In this document: piece by piece, positions 23,669 to 36,900 of the stretch
Position numbering within the stretch: the first letter of the stretch is position 1
Layout of the letters: the number at the start of each line of letters is the position of its first letter
Source of the DNA: Eudromia elegans
Taxonomy: Eukaryota > Chordata > Aves > Tinamiformes > Tinamidae
DNA length: 64,000 nucleotides
Assembly: GCA_003342815.1 (NCBI GenBank)
Contig: PTEX01000145.1
Span: 248,154-312,153, forward strand
Reading direction: 5' to 3'
Made by a program: the position numbers and the translations under genes
The notes under the pieces: model-generated
What the model was told of the DNA's origin: nothing
What the model saw: the letters and a program-made list of their open reading frames with translations, nothing else
Database searches by the model: none

Positions 23669-23941
23669 GCTTGGAGAGGGGATCTAATCAACATGTACAA
23701 ATTCCTGAAGTATGATTGCAGGGAGGAGGGGGCTAAACTGTTCTCCATAGTGGCGGATGATAGGACAAGGGGCAATGGTTTTAAACTGAAACCCAGGCAG
23801 TTCCATCTCTATGTCAGGAAGAACTTCTTTCCTGTGGGGGTGACAGAGCCCTGGAACAGGCTGCCCAGAGAGGCTGTGGAGTCTCCTTCTCTGGAGATCT
23901 TCCAAACCTGCCTGGATGCCACTCTGTACCGTGTGCTGTAG
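23669..23941 (+). pseudogene. C-terminal remnant of CR1 ORF2 (reverse transcriptase polyprotein)
   Basis: About 90 in-frame codons end at the TAG at 23939-23941. They contain the residues [12 protein letters not shown], then [12 protein letters not shown], then [19 protein letters not shown]. These are the well-conserved last segment of avian CR1 ORF2, downstream of the reverse-transcriptase catalytic core. The catalytic Asp-Asp box and the endonuclease domain are absent because the element is 5'-truncated, so the product could not mobilise anything. The open frame extends upstream to an ATG at 23537, but those first ~44 codons are host flank, not CR1. Expression is not implied; the frame has simply not yet decayed. 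Confidence 0.9.
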
Positions 23942-24021
23942 GTGTCCCTGCTGAGGCAGGGGGTTGGACTAGGTGATCTCGAGAGGTCCCTTGCAACCCT
24001 AAAGATTCTGTGATTCTGTGA
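23669..24021 (+). mobile_element. CR1 LINE 3' fragment, forward, best preserved
   Basis: This is a 5'-truncated CR1 of about 350 bases carrying the C-terminal end of ORF2, its stop codon, the short 3' UTR and the tail. Diagnostic pieces in order: GGAACAGGCTGCCCAGAGAG near 23852, GTCTCCTTCTCTGGAGATCTT near 23881, GGGTTGGACTAGGTGATCTC near 23962 and the tail GATTCTGTGATTCTGTGA at 24004-24021. The tail is two 8-base units rather than poly-A, as expected for CR1. There is no frameshift in about 270 coding bases, so it is younger than the copies at 4160, 21321 and 41300. I see no flanking target-site duplication, which is usual for CR1. Confidence 0.95.
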
Positions 24022-25206
24022 TCTTTGTCCTGTTGACTGCAGCTGCTGATAACCTATTTCCACTTATGCTAACACAAATTGCTGATGGAGCTGAAGAAAC
24101 TCCTAGAAGACGTGGTTTACGCTGCTTCCTTTTACCCTTTTTTAAGAGTGGGTCAAATTATACGCATACAAAGATTACAGTCTACACAGCTTGATCCATG
24201 CATGCTATAAAGTAGTGCAATTGCATGGATAATGGGCACCCATTATGGAATACCATAACAGGAGTCCTAATTCCAAATGTAGGCCCTAGAAAGACAGACT
24301 GGTTAAAGTTACAAGAGTGTATAGCTAAATCCAGAGCTTAAAACTAAAGTCTGGGCAATGTAGATGTCTCCATGTAGAAAAAACACTGATGTATGAGTTG
24401 GCAATGTATAAGAAGCTGAATACAGAATCTTTATAATCAGAAGTGTCAAGCAATGTAATACCAGTCAGAGCTATTAGCTCTGCTTAAACTGCCCAGATCA
24501 GCCCAGCTGTAAATAGCTGCAGCTGTCACTGAAGTTAACAGGAGATGAATCCACTTATGGAAGGAGTGGATTAGGTTCCCACAGATAAAGCAATATTTAC
24601 TCCTGCCTTTTTTTTTGTTTTGTTTTCCTCCTAGCTGAAAGGGCAAAAAGAGCAATATGCTTTCTAAAATAATGATGACTGTGATAGAGTAAGATGATAG
24701 CAATGATGTTCAGAGGTAAATATGATGAAAGGTGAAAATATACTATAATATGAAAAGAGTAACTGAGCCACCCAAATCATTGGAATTCATATCACAGGAG
24801 AGTCACTACTTCCATATATGCATGAATAATCCATCAAAGAAAACTAGAAGTTTTACCAGAACTACTCTGTGAGAATCCCAAGGCTTTAGCTGACCAACAG
24901 CTCTTTAGTATCTAAACACTACAGACGCCTCGAATGAGACACTTAGCATTCACTTCACCATTATTTGATATATTTCGCTTCTGATATAGACAAATTCTCC
25001 ATACTGTTATACTCAAAAAGTCATATGTATACATTTAAGATAGAAAAAGAGACTTTGATTTTAGAGGCACTATTAACTTTCAATTTGCATTTCTGATTCA
25101 GTGAATACCTATGTCAGTTGTGCTGTAACTTTTCCCCTAGTTTAAGAGGATAGTACAAAGTCCTAGAATTTCCTTGATTCTCACTAAAGGATACTTGTGA
25201 AATGGC

Positions 25207-25247
25207 GTTTGCATGCTAATGCAGTGAGGTCTCCCATCCTATATAAG
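25207..25247 (+). promoter_or_regulatory. POU/octamer-like site plus TATA-like box
   Basis: TTTGCATGCTAATGCAG (25208-25224) contains overlapping TTTGCAT and ATGCTAAT words resembling POU-domain octamer sites. The exact TATA consensus TATATAAG lies at 25240-25247, about 20 bases further on. If used, transcription would begin near 25270. There is no downstream gene, CpG island or initiator I can recognise, and such words arise by chance in AT-rich DNA, so this is a weak call. Confidence 0.15.
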
Positions 25248-26473
25248 AGCAGTACAAAGGGTATCCACATATTCCTGTTTTATTATGATTAAGTGTACTG
25301 AAAGCTTTAAAAAAAAAAAGAGACAAGAAGACAAAAAGAAAAAAGACAAATGTCCCTATTAGAAAGATTTGTTAGAAAACCTCTTCCCCTCAATTCACTT
25401 TTCTTAAAAATGGTCATTGATATTGACATGCAGCACTCTTTCCTAAACTGAGTGAGTCAGGCTCAAATTTGTCTCACCTGCCACTGGGTATTTAACTGGT
25501 GTGTTCAACTAAGTGTTTGCCTTATGCTGCTTGCCTAGTCAATGGAGAGAAAAAGAAGCATCTTGGAATGCACTTTCTCTCTTTCAAATGAAGAAGGATG
25601 GTAAAATGACTGAGCTACTAATGTAAATGCCTAGAATAAATAAATGACTACAGTTAAGGATTAAATGATTAATGGAGAGATTAATGGTGGAGCAGTTTCC
25701 TGGGTCACATAAAAACATAATTTTATGCCATTAAACCTTTCATTTTGTTTTGTTTTAGGACAAAGAAAGGTGAGGAGGACTATATTTCCCTGTCTTTAGG
25801 ATATAATTTTTTTGGAGTTCTGTAGATTACAGACCATCTACAGGCATCATGATGTACCTGTTTCTAAGACCAGGTTATCTTATGCTGTCAAGCGTATCAG
25901 AATTTATCATTTACAATGTAAACTTAAAAAAAAAAAAGACTATCATCATGAATCAAAAAATATGACATCCATAAATTAAATAATTTGCATTATTTTAAAG
26001 CTTTGGGTTTTTAAGAAGTGATTTTTTTTAAAGAAACAGACAGTATGATTTTAGAATGGTCAAAAATTACTAAACCCTTTCTGTTGGAACACTTTCAATA
26101 ACTTGCACAATTCACATATACAACAGACAAAAAGAAATTTGAATTTAACATGTTCCTATACAACTGAAACACAAAAGTATAACCTACATTAGAATATTTC
26201 TCATTTAAAATGTGTTACTGACTTTGCTAGTCAAGCTCTTAAACCATTTTTTTTTTTATATTGAGGCAAAATTGAATGTATTGTATTGTCACATATTTAT
26301 TTGATGCAGACATGCTTCCAGTGGTTCTCATTAAGTCCTCTGCTTTCAAGAATGCAAAATGGGGGAAAGTAAAAATAATTATTTCTCTAAGCATTTAAGC
26401 AAATTTTCTTCATTGCTTACTCTATGACATTGAATAATTTTATGGGAATGCACATGCATATAGCTATTCCAAA

Positions 26474-26504
26474 TGTGCATGTGTGTGTATATATACACAT
26501 ATAA
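26474..26504. repeat. TG/TA alternating tract with 16-bp palindrome
   Basis: A short run of GTGTGTGT passes into ATATATACACAT. The bases 26484-26499 (TGTGTATATATACACA) form a perfect palindrome. It is a small purine-pyrimidine alternating tract with no gene context. Confidence 0.9.
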
Positions 26505-29500
26505 ATGTGGCAGTATATGTATGCTTATATTTATATCTAATAAAAATATTCATTAATATGATTTACACTTTAACCCTACAATAATCATCATACAACTACC
26601 CATTAGGTTTACATAGCCAGAAGACTGCAAGATTAGAATTATAAGATACCAATGTTTCCATTTAGAGAAAACACATTGAAAACATAAGTGAATGTCATTA
26701 GAACAGTCTTATAATATTGATTTAATAATGAAAATATTTCTTTGGTTTCTGTGTTTAAACCCATGAATCCATTTAGCATTTCTGTCAGACTGTAGCTATT
26801 TTATTCTTTTTCCTAGTATATTTCAATTGTTGTCTAGCTTAAAAATATCTCCTTCCCTTCTACTACTTTAACAAATCTGATGAGAAAACATTTTCATCTC
26901 CATAAATCAAATTCCTTGTCACGAATGAGAACTCTCTGCTAGTTATGGGAAATGAGAATTTAGAACTGTTGTTTTATTTATCACTCAGAGGTTTAGATCT
27001 TCATGCTACCAGCTCAGATGTTGAAACAGATTAACAAAAGAGTAGCAAAAGATGTAAGGAAGGTTATTAAAGTAACCATATCATTTTATAGCCTCAGATT
27101 TCAGAAGAGTTTTATATTCATAGTATAGACTGGAAGAGGCTAAAATCTTAACTATATTGTTGCAAAGGTTATGATGTTCTTTGCTGAAACCACGTAAGAA
27201 GACTTTTACTATATTTTTTTTTAGTAATTACTTGGCATTTAAAATATCTTTTAATGAGAATATTGATGAGCAAAGAGCTATAACACACACAAGAGAGGGC
27301 TCTTCTAAGAAATAAGATGATAAGATGACAAGCTGTGAATAGTGCTGATTAAAATATAGCTTGGATGCAGACAAAAGATGCTGCCAATGCAGAGAGACCC
27401 TAGTGTACTCAAGGTATGTATTAATCAACCCCTTCACGTGTTTGACTTAGATTTTTATATTTAAGCACAAAACTACCTCTTAAGCTATAAGGATATGAAA
27501 TGCTTTGACAGAACTGTTTGTTTAAATACTTAATTCAATTAACTATTTGTTAATTTTGTATCTTTTCTTGTCATGTATTTATGTATCTTTTTATATCTGG
27601 ACATACTTTGTTTGTTCAGTCAGCATTTACTTGGAGCACCAATAGCATAAGAAATAAAGTTAATAAATAAAATAACCCAAAATTTAGCCAGGTTCTTCTT
27701 ATTTTGCACACTACTTGAAGAAATTAGGAAGCATAACTGTCTATAAGCCATACATTTTAAAAATATAAGAAATAGGAAAATTTATTCTCTACCCATCTCA
27801 CTGAGGCTATCACAAAGCTTAGTTAATGAATACAAAACACTTACCAACTAGACTTGCACTTCTTTCACATGACACATTTTTAGGATTTTTTTTTAAAGTA
27901 TTTTAAAAATTTTTTTAAAGATATTTGATGCCATTCCTTAAACTTGGCAGGGAATTTTGTCATATTTTAGCAAAGCATGTTTTTTCTCAGACTATGTATT
28001 TTCTGTAGGAAATATCCCTTCCAGATTGCAAAGACATAATTTTATAATAATATAGAAAGCTATTGTGTGGGAAGACAGTATCACAATCTGCTTGAGACAT
28101 TGCTCATTTTCTTTGATCTTTTGTCTTTAATCATTTGCAGACTTACTGCTAATACTCATGGGCTTAATTCTCCATTAGGTAAGTGTTTTGGCATTAAGAT
28201 TTTGAAGTTATTTTTCTGTCCCTCAAAGACTGAAAGCTATGACGTTTTTGAATGAGAAGTGCTAGATAAATACAAAGCATAGAGACTTTTTTACCCCTGC
28301 ATTCTACCAGAAGTTTTCTTTCCTCTGCCCCCTCTCCCCTCAACACTGTCAGACAGCATGCCCAGGCTGCTTCCTGCTATCATCACATCTTTCCTGTCAT
28401 GCGATCAGACATGCCTGAGTATATACATCTCTTGCCATCTGACATAACTGCATGTGTCCATTCACATAATCCAATACGTGAGTCTCACAAATCTGGAATT
28501 AGAAAAGACATGTAGGAGGAACCTTCTGCGTGCCAGTTTGATGTCTTCTATAAATTAGCACCCTGACAGGCACTTTTATTGTGCTGAAGCTCTGAGCGAA
28601 TAGATTTATTTCTATTAGACTTTCATCTAATAGATATAAATTAGAGACTGTAAGCCCTTCCACACCTAATACAAGGAAATTACCACTGCCACAAATCATC
28701 CCAAATTCAGGATAGATTCCATCTTTCTAGTAGAGTCATGCATTGCCCAGACTTTACTAGTTATATAAAATGAAGAATAAAAATTATTATGCATAGCATA
28801 AAGCTAATGTAACATCCGTGTCCTGAGGTAGGAAAAAAGAAGATGACAAAAACCCCACAATATTTTCTGACTACTGTGTTATCTTTTCAAGGTGAGAGGG
28901 CAAAAACATCAAAAAAGAACCCTGCTTATTTTCATATTTTCTTGCTTGTATCCAGGAAGAATCCTAGACATCCCAGTGTGATACTCAGTCTTGAATTCAT
29001 AAAAGAACATGGGGACGTGGGCTAACACAAAACCTAAGTATAATGTGCAGGATGAGGAGAGTATGTGCATCATTTCAGGTTCATTAGTGATCATGCTGAG
29101 GCTCTAAGTCATTAACCTGGTATTATTTTTAACTTATTCAGAAGGATACAGTCTCATAAATTTAGTTTTACATATCTTTCAGTTGAAAAAAATGCACGAA
29201 ACCTATCACTTCTCATTCCACTTTAGCAACTAGACAGACACGAGAGCAAGAAAAGTTACTTTCCTAACCTGTTAAGGAGAAATGGACTAAAATCAGCTTC
29301 AGAAACTCCATATACTTCTGACACTTCATGACAATTCTTTGAAGCTTTACAGTTAGAAGTTTAAAAATATTTCCTCTGCTGTTTCACTCTTTGAAAGACT
29401 CCTACAATAAGGGAAGTCTGACTAGAAGCATGTCATGACTCTTCTTTTTCAAAGTAAGCTGTTCAGATGTATACTTGTGCCCAGAGAGTGCTGTTGCAGG

Positions 29501-32197
29501 TAGAAGGGTTATCTGCTGGAGTATAACTTTTGTTACAAGCACCAAAAAAGGCTATATTCTCTCTCTCTTTTTCTTGCTCATGGCTTCATTATGATTAATA
29601 AAAATATGGAAGAATACAAAAGAGGCATTACAAGGTTCAGCTGCAGCTCACAAGGTTTAGCTTTTGATAATGCTAGAGCTCTTCTAAAGATAACATAACC
29701 AGCAGGCAAGCAAATAGAATACATGTAACTCTGAAGTACTGGGAGGCAGATAATGCACATCTGAGCCATCTCAGTTTGGTTCACAGGATGGAATAAAATT
29801 CTCCTCCTCCTCTTTCCTGCTCCTTCTACGCTGACCCAGATGACAGAATTTGGGCACAGATTTGATTGTAGTGCTCCCATGCTGTTTTCAGGGAGGGGAA
29901 GGTTAAGGCTAAAATGGCTAAGGTCTTCCTTCCTCAACTATATCAGAAAGCCCAGTTTGGCATCATAAAAAGATGAGAACATCTAATAAAAGCCCTGTCA
30001 ATTTGCATTCTACATGTTGCTTCAGAAAGCAAAGGTATTCAAGTAATTAAATCATCTGCCATATTTGCTAGTAGAATTCAGGACAATTGGGATGTTTTGA
30101 ATGGAAAAAAGTGTGAATTGGAATGACAGTAGTTGCATTTATCAGACTGAACAAAATTACACTGTTGAAAATCTACTATTTAAAGACTAACTTATGAAAT
30201 CAAAAGTTCAGATATTATTTTCGTCTTAGCATATGTGTATGAAGGATGTAAATCCATCAAAATTACAGACTGAAGTTTCATTTTCCAAAAAGAAAATACC
30301 TTTTAAAAGTACTAGATATTAAATTGAATCAATATGCAACAAATACTACTAATAAGATTTACATTCAACAAATTTTAGCTCTAAAGATATCTAAAAGGAA
30401 ATACATGAGAACTGTGGTAAAATTAAAGGAAGAGATCTGCAATGAGAACATCTTTTGGAAACATGTTTGGGGACCAGCTAAATGATAGCTTCTACTCAAT
30501 ATTATTCAGAAAGAAGAGAACTTATGAACCAGAAAAGCACACAATAAATGTAATGCAGGGTTTTTGCTACGCCTTATATAGACAATAAGATACATTTGAC
30601 CACATGAGAATGACTCTACTTTGGTTGTTAGTCTAAGTTTCAAGTCATGTCCATGATGGGAATCAGTAAGTGCCATCAAAGTTGACAATATTTCTTTAAA
30701 TAAGACAAAAAAAAAAATCTTGGTGAGCATTTTTAGTATTCTGTTATAAAATGTCAATGTATACAAATCAGGATCTGTAACTCCACTGTTTTTAATGTTT
30801 CCAGAAATATAGCAGATCCTTATACTTTCAAACATTTATTTTAGCAAATGTGCAAACACACAACTATCTAAAGAAGGAAAAAAAAATACTTTTCATTTCG
30901 AAATATCTTGTTTATATTGGATGCTAAATTTGTATACATACCCTGAAATTTTATAATGCTCAGTACCAGTTGAAATCCTCCAGCCTTTAGTTTGACTATC
31001 GTGAGCAGACTATTTCTTAAATTTTATTTTAACTGAAACATTCCTTCTGTTATGGAACACATATGTCCATGGTCTTCTGTTCATACTAAAAAGAAAATAT
31101 TGATTCTGTATTTCTTGCTCTGAATTCTCTTGTGTGTAAGCTTGAACCATCTAAAATTGCATGAACTGAAACAAAATTGATCACTGTAACTAGAAAACTG
31201 AATATTGATTTAGAGATAAATATAGCTACATTTTATTGCTAAAACTGTTGGGAAGATTAATTGGCACACTTGGGAGGCATCAATATTGGATCTCTTAAAG
31301 AAGATAGATACAATAAAATGTTGCTTGACAAGGTTGTCAGAAAGAGAGTAAAATGTCTGTGAAAGCTGTATTTAAGGCCAGGCTATTCAGTTTTTCTGTG
31401 TGTTGATTTTGAGTCCTTCTGGTAGAATTCTTTCAGGAATATTCGCTCGATATGACATAATTTCAAAAGGAATTCTCTTCTTATGGACTTTATGCATAAC
31501 ATGCAATTGTTTAATAAATACTTATTTTTTAGGTATTTGGCTGCAATAATTGTATATAGGTTGACTGCATCATGGAAGAGAAAGTCAATGATTTATTCTG
31601 TTTATTCATTTTACTAAAAGGAATTAATAGTATTTAGTAAGAAGTATGCTTTGAGGGTTCTATATTGTATTTTACATGGCACTCTCTTCCGTTTTCTGTT
31701 GGATGTGATGCAAATTAAGGTCTTTGAGGCCCAAGTGTCACTTTCAACTTTGTTCTAATCTAGGGGTCAGAAAATGTGCGGTAGTTTAAATAAATATTCG
31801 GGCATAGAAACATAACATAAAAATATAAAGGTGTTCCTGACATGAAGAAAGCATTGAAACTGGAACAAAAAACAAGGTACAGCATTGAAAATTCAATTCA
31901 GAACTTGTAATTCTTACAGGACCTGATTTGCATACATTTTTTGTAGTTTTATCACTGTGTAACAGGAATATTAAATCAAAAATAGACATGATGGACAACA
32001 TCTAGGAGCATCATTGCAGGATCTCTGTAAAAATGTTCATGAGAATGAATGCTGATGGAGGTTATTTGTCTTAGTGTCTGCTTTTCTCCTCAGGCTTCAA
32101 AATGCTAACAAATGTGATATCCCTGTTTAGTATATCATTGTGTGAGGTAAACAGAGATCAAATTCCATCTCTTTGTACAATTTGTAAAGTCTCATTG

Positions 32198-32214
32198 AAA
32201 AAAAAAAAAAAAAA
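32198..32214 (+). repeat. Poly-A tract (A17)
   Basis: Seventeen uninterrupted A residues followed by GAAACC. I looked upstream for a processed gene copy and recognised none. Confidence 0.95.
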
Positions 32215-33458
32215 GAAACCATGAGAAAAAGTGTCACTCACTTCTTCTGGCTCATCTGTTGTCTACATATCCACAGTGAAAGTGGGATGATGTAGAAAAG
32301 GGAAAGGAAACAGCTTTTCCAGCTCTCCAACTGCCAGGGACTCTATCACGCTAAGAGTATCACCTGCTAGTGAGATGTTTTTCACTCCTCTCTACCACCT
32401 GGTTGAGAAAGGAGGAGATGAGATTATCCAGATCACTAAGTGAAAACCTGTAAAATGTTGTTCTCACTTTGAACATGTGCAGAGCACCAATGAATTATGC
32501 TTTATTTTAAGAAACTGAAGGAATATTGTGTGAAAGGACTCTGTCATTAAATCTGGTGATAATTATACACTGAATATGTAAATTGTATTTCTAGAGCAAC
32601 TTTTTGTCATTTCCATTGTAAATATGTCCAACTATGAAGTCTAGCTTGCTGCAGAGAATTAGTATGTAATGACATAGAGTATGCTGTGCAACATCTGGCT
32701 GCACACATCACATTTCACTCAGTAGCAGTAAGATAAATAGTGTGGGGTTTTTTTTAATTATATTGAGGGATTATAGCCTCCCTTCATCTGTTTTTAAACA
32801 TATTACTGTTGAATGCTCAGCTACGAGCTTCAACTATTAGTTTATCACTGAATCTATAATAAGTCTTTTCAATTAAACAGCTATCTAAGCTACATACTCA
32901 GATTGCAGAGGAGATCACATGCTAATAATTACGTTATATGTTCCTCTATGAATTTGAAAGGGACAGTATTTTTCAAGAGAGTACAATATTGACATTTTAT
33001 TAACAATATTTATTCTTATAGTAGATTGAACAGTCTATTCTGTTGAGTGTATTCCCACAGCACTGGCATGGAAGAGAGAACGTCTTACCTCTAACATATT
33101 ATTAAGTTTTGCTGTTATAGATGTGGAACAGCTATTGTTACTAGTGCTCTTTGAACATCTTTGAGGCTAATGGCTGAGCTTTCAGTTCACTTCCCAATAC
33201 GCAGTTAGCACACAGGAATATACAAACACAATGAGCATGACTGTGATCAGCCTGAGCAGGAGATGAGATATAAACATGAAAATGAAATGGACACAGGACA
33301 CAACAACATTTTTTTCAAACATTACAGTAGTGCAGGAAGTGCTGTGTGGCATTGTGTGCAGAACTAGCTAGATTCCCAAAGTTTCTAACCATTCTTACCA
33401 TGCATTTCAAGGACCATTCTCTGCCCAATCAACATTTTCTCTTGGAAAGTTCTTTAAC

Positions 33459-33520
33459 TTTCTTCTTCTTCGTTTTATTCTTCTTCTTCTTTTTTCTCTT
33501 CTTCTCCTTCCTTCCTTCCT
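33459..33520 (+). repeat. Polypyrimidine (CTT)n/(CCTT)n tract
   Basis: About 60 bases of TTC/CTT units, interrupted by CG and A near 33471-33478, finish in CCTTCCTTCCTTCCT-type tetramers. It is purely low-complexity sequence. Confidence 0.92.
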
Positions 33521-33545
33521 GAACCTGATTACCTGAATATGGAGT

Positions 33546-33585
33546 GGTTTTTTGGTTTTTTTGGTGTTTTTTTTTTTTTTTTTTT
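33546..33585 (+). repeat. T-rich tract ending in T19
   Basis: GGTTTTTTTGG-type units lead into nineteen consecutive T residues (33567-33585). It is very similar in style to the tract at 59748-59790; both have T runs broken by GG before the long homopolymer. Confidence 0.92.
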
Positions 33586-33718
33586 AATGTATAGGAATTA
33601 GTGTATATTTGAAGTTTAAAATTCTCTTAATTCCAATTTCCAACTTTAGATGACAAAAACTGTAAAGATACAGTTCTAAATCACATTTTCCCTATTTTTA
33701 TGAACTGGAACATAATAA

Positions 33719-33734
33719 AAATAATAATAATAAT
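33719..33734 (+). repeat. (AAT)5 microsatellite
   Basis: About five AAT units in a row, preceded by a degenerate unit. Confidence 0.9.
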
Positions 33735-36568
33735 TCTTACCTACTTTGTTGTCAAAATTCCTTACTGTTTGCCATATGCTTTAAAAGTGTGAAATACTGT
33801 TTATTGTAATTGAGCTTTTAGCATTAAAAATAGTTTGAGGAGCAGAACATTTACTATTTTTTTTTTTTTTACTGTAAATAGATTTTACTGTACTTGATTT
33901 GTGCTCTCTCTCTTGCACTCAAAAATACTCCTTTCAATTCTTTTCTACAATACTACTGCAGTACTGAATCAGGCATTTTTACTTCATGCTATTTATTTTT
34001 CTTGGTCTCCTGTTGCTTGCATTTTCTTGTTTCTCAAAATATATATACCTTATATTTCAGGTCTGGCAAATACTGCTGAGGCCAAAATCCCTTCATATAA
34101 TGGAGTGAATCCTTTCAAACCAAGAGTGATCATTTGAGTATGAAAACCAAGGAATTAACAGATATACCTTCATGCCTGATTCCTGGTTCCTCTTAAGTTG
34201 TAGATGAGACATGACACTGAATTCAACAGGAGCAAAATCTGTACTTTTATCATCATGAAACTCAACATCAGATAGCACTTCACTATGATTTGATGGTGAA
34301 TGGTCTAACATGTAACTGCAAAATACTCTCTTAATTAGTTATCTTTAGAGTTTTGCCTGTAGCACATTACATTCAGCAGCTTCATGGAGTGTAAAAAATG
34401 TCACATAACTGGAGAGTGTCTTGAGAATTACTTTTTTTTTAATACTACAAAGAAAAGGCAAAAAAAAAAAAACCAAACCAGCTTGTAAGGGTCAATCTTT
34501 TAAAGTATATGCTTCACTGGATGCAATTATTAATCATTTCCCCTCAGGAAAAATATTAAATTAAGTATTAAAGTACAGATCTAAACAGTGTTAAAAGCCC
34601 AGAGCTACTGAGTTCATAGTTTCAGCCATATTTCAGTGTAAGATAATTGACCTTCCATGATGCAAATGTGGAGCTGGCACTGACTGATACAAAATGACTC
34701 ATCCTGTCTCAGTAATTTGTCTCTTTTGTTTATTTATTTTGGGTCCATCCTCAATTGTCATGGTGATCTTTCTGGGTATGCTTGGGGTACTGTCCTTAGT
34801 ATGCTCCATTTTTAGTGTACGTAGTTTGCAGGATAATTTTCTCTAATATGACAGCTTCTTAGTAAAGATAGATGAAAATTGAGGTAAATAATATGGTCAA
34901 GATATTTTTATAATTTAACAACCCTCCAAGCCGGCTGAATTTACTGAGATATAAAACCCCATTTTAACTATGGTTAAGATGATTTTCACAGGTGAGCAAG
35001 AAAAATCTTCAAACTCTATCAATCAGGCTCATAACAACAAAAAGGATCCTAACATAAATCTTTTTCAAGCTGTTATGATACTGGAAAGGACCTCTAATAT
35101 TCACTGTACAGTTTTATTATTTGTGTGCTTTCTGTAATTATGTTTTAATAATATGATCAAGGTCACTAATTTCAGATTATGGCATTTCCAAAGCAATACC
35201 AAATTCTGGAAGCCTTCTCAAATTATCATAATGATAACATCTAGGATGGGAAAGATGCTGCTAGTTTGCTGATAAGAAGCAGACATGATAAGCAGTTGCA
35301 GCTGAGATACAAAGCTGGAGTAGTTGGTAGGACCTGGGAAGAGTAGCTCTTTTTCTTACCTAAGACGTAGTGTCTTTGCATGTGTATATATATCTATAAA
35401 ACAGAACATATGCACATGCACACATCTATATAAAGTATGTATATATGTACACAGGGGCATGCATTTATCATTGAACTTTTCTGAGAATTAGAGCTGCTTT
35501 GCTTTCCTGTTACTATCACAATATGCTATCAAGTATTTACATTATTCTGTATCCCTGGCAGCATTTCACAAGGGAAGAAGTGTTGCTGAAGGAGAGTGAT
35601 TTTGAAAAGCGTGATTAGGAAAGAAAGACTGCTCTGGTGGGAAAGATTATGTCCTATGTGATCAGAGATCTGAGTTTGATTCATTATTCTTTAACAGGCC
35701 AAGCTAAATTTAGACAAGTCAGTTATTCTTATCTTGCAGTGGTTGTGATTGGGCAAACAAATGCTTTATGTGCAAAAAAAAAAAGACCTCTTATTCCAAG
35801 TTGGAAGAGAAATCTAAAAATATCTGGTTTTTTAAATCCATTTTTTTTTCTATTTTTGTTGATTCAAAGGTTTAATTCTAAAGACTGGTGTGGATTTCCC
35901 CTATACACAACTCTCCAATATTCCATGGGCAAAAATAAAAACACATGATTAGACACATGAGAGGCAGAAACTAGAAACAAGTCAGAATCTTTGTTTCTTT
36001 AGTTTAGAGCTTATATTTCAAAAATTTTTTGATATCTAGGTCCTTGCCTTCATAGTGAAAACACATTCTCATGCAATTATATGATACAGAAAGTGGAAAC
36101 CGAAGGAGGTGAAAATAATATATCGCATATAGCACAATATATCATCTGCTTCCATACAATAGCCAGTCGCAAAAGCAGTTAAATGCAACATGAGATGTTT
36201 GATTCTGCTCTCTCAGTTTTAGAGATAGCAGGGCCCTTAGCCTCAATGTCCCACATTTATACTTGGGCTACAAGGGAGTGGAATCTCTTTCTCGAAGGTA
36301 ATTATGCAAAATAGGAAAGAACTAACAAATGATGCTCTTTAGATCAACAACTTGAAAATGTTTTATTCCATATGTCAGGTAACTTCATTGAAAAGTAAAT
36401 ATTTGAGTGTTCTGGGCTGTTTTTGACTCTCATGTAACTATTCAATCTGAGATGTAAGGAACCTTTTCAGTGAAAGCTGAAGTATACTTAGTATGTCCAA
36501 GCAAAAAGTTTCAGTTTTGATAACTGACATTTTCATATGATGAACTATTCTGTTCAGAAATATGTTTT

Positions 36569-36605
36569 AACATATATAACCATTTTATAAACATATATAA
36601 CCATT
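36569..36605 (+). repeat. 21-bp period tandem duplication
   Basis: The 16-base word AACATATATAACCATT occurs at 36569-36584 and again at 36590-36605, giving a 21-base period with no mismatch in the shared word. It looks like a recent slippage duplication. Confidence 0.92.
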
Positions 36606-36900
36606 CTTAAATGTTAAATATTCATGTCTCCCTGAGGAAAAAAATAATAGAAATGATAATCTACGATTCATGGTATGTTGTGTACATATTTTAAATTTGC
36701 TTTTGTTCCTCTGTTACTGACATAATTATTTGACTGTTCTTTAAGGCTATTAGAAACCTCTGGTAAATCCCTGCATATATAATTCAAACAGTATTCTTAC
36801 TCATTTGTGCCTTGTGCAAGAAATTATAACAAAATTTTCAGGAAAAGGTAATTTGCTTTTAGATAACTAAATATTTTCAACTGACAGTCTCTGTTAGGAC

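Larger units (their letters stand above)
24022..32197. other. AT-rich noncoding DNA, no gene recognised
   Basis: About 8 kb with no CR1 copy and no recognisable exon. The longest open frame is 119 codons on the minus strand (29578-29937), with no known motif. Contents worth noting: a POU/TATA-like motif pair at 25207-25247, several A10-A12 runs (25307, 25927), a TG/TA palindromic tract at 26474-26504 and A/T-rich DNA near 27880-27920. The part around 28310-28450 is slightly more GC-rich but contains nothing I can name. Confidence 0.65.
32215..36900. other. AT-rich noncoding DNA with simple repeats
   Basis: No exon, RNA gene or CR1 is recognised. Simple-sequence tracts cluster at 33459-33734 and are listed separately. 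Near 34205-34250 (TGAATTCAACAGGAGCAAAA) there is a faint similarity to the old amniote repeat family, too weak to call. A TG/TA/CA-rich patch lies at 35378-35455 and a 21-bp tandem duplication at 36569-36605. Confidence 0.65.

Noticed and set aside
29578-29937. 119-codon minus-strand open frame
   Set aside because: The translation matches no family I know and has no convincing initiation or splice context. I treat it as chance.
32198-32214. A17 tract considered as the tail of a processed pseudogene
   Set aside because: The preceding few hundred bases show no recognisable coding sequence, no polyadenylation signal at the right distance and no flanking direct repeat.
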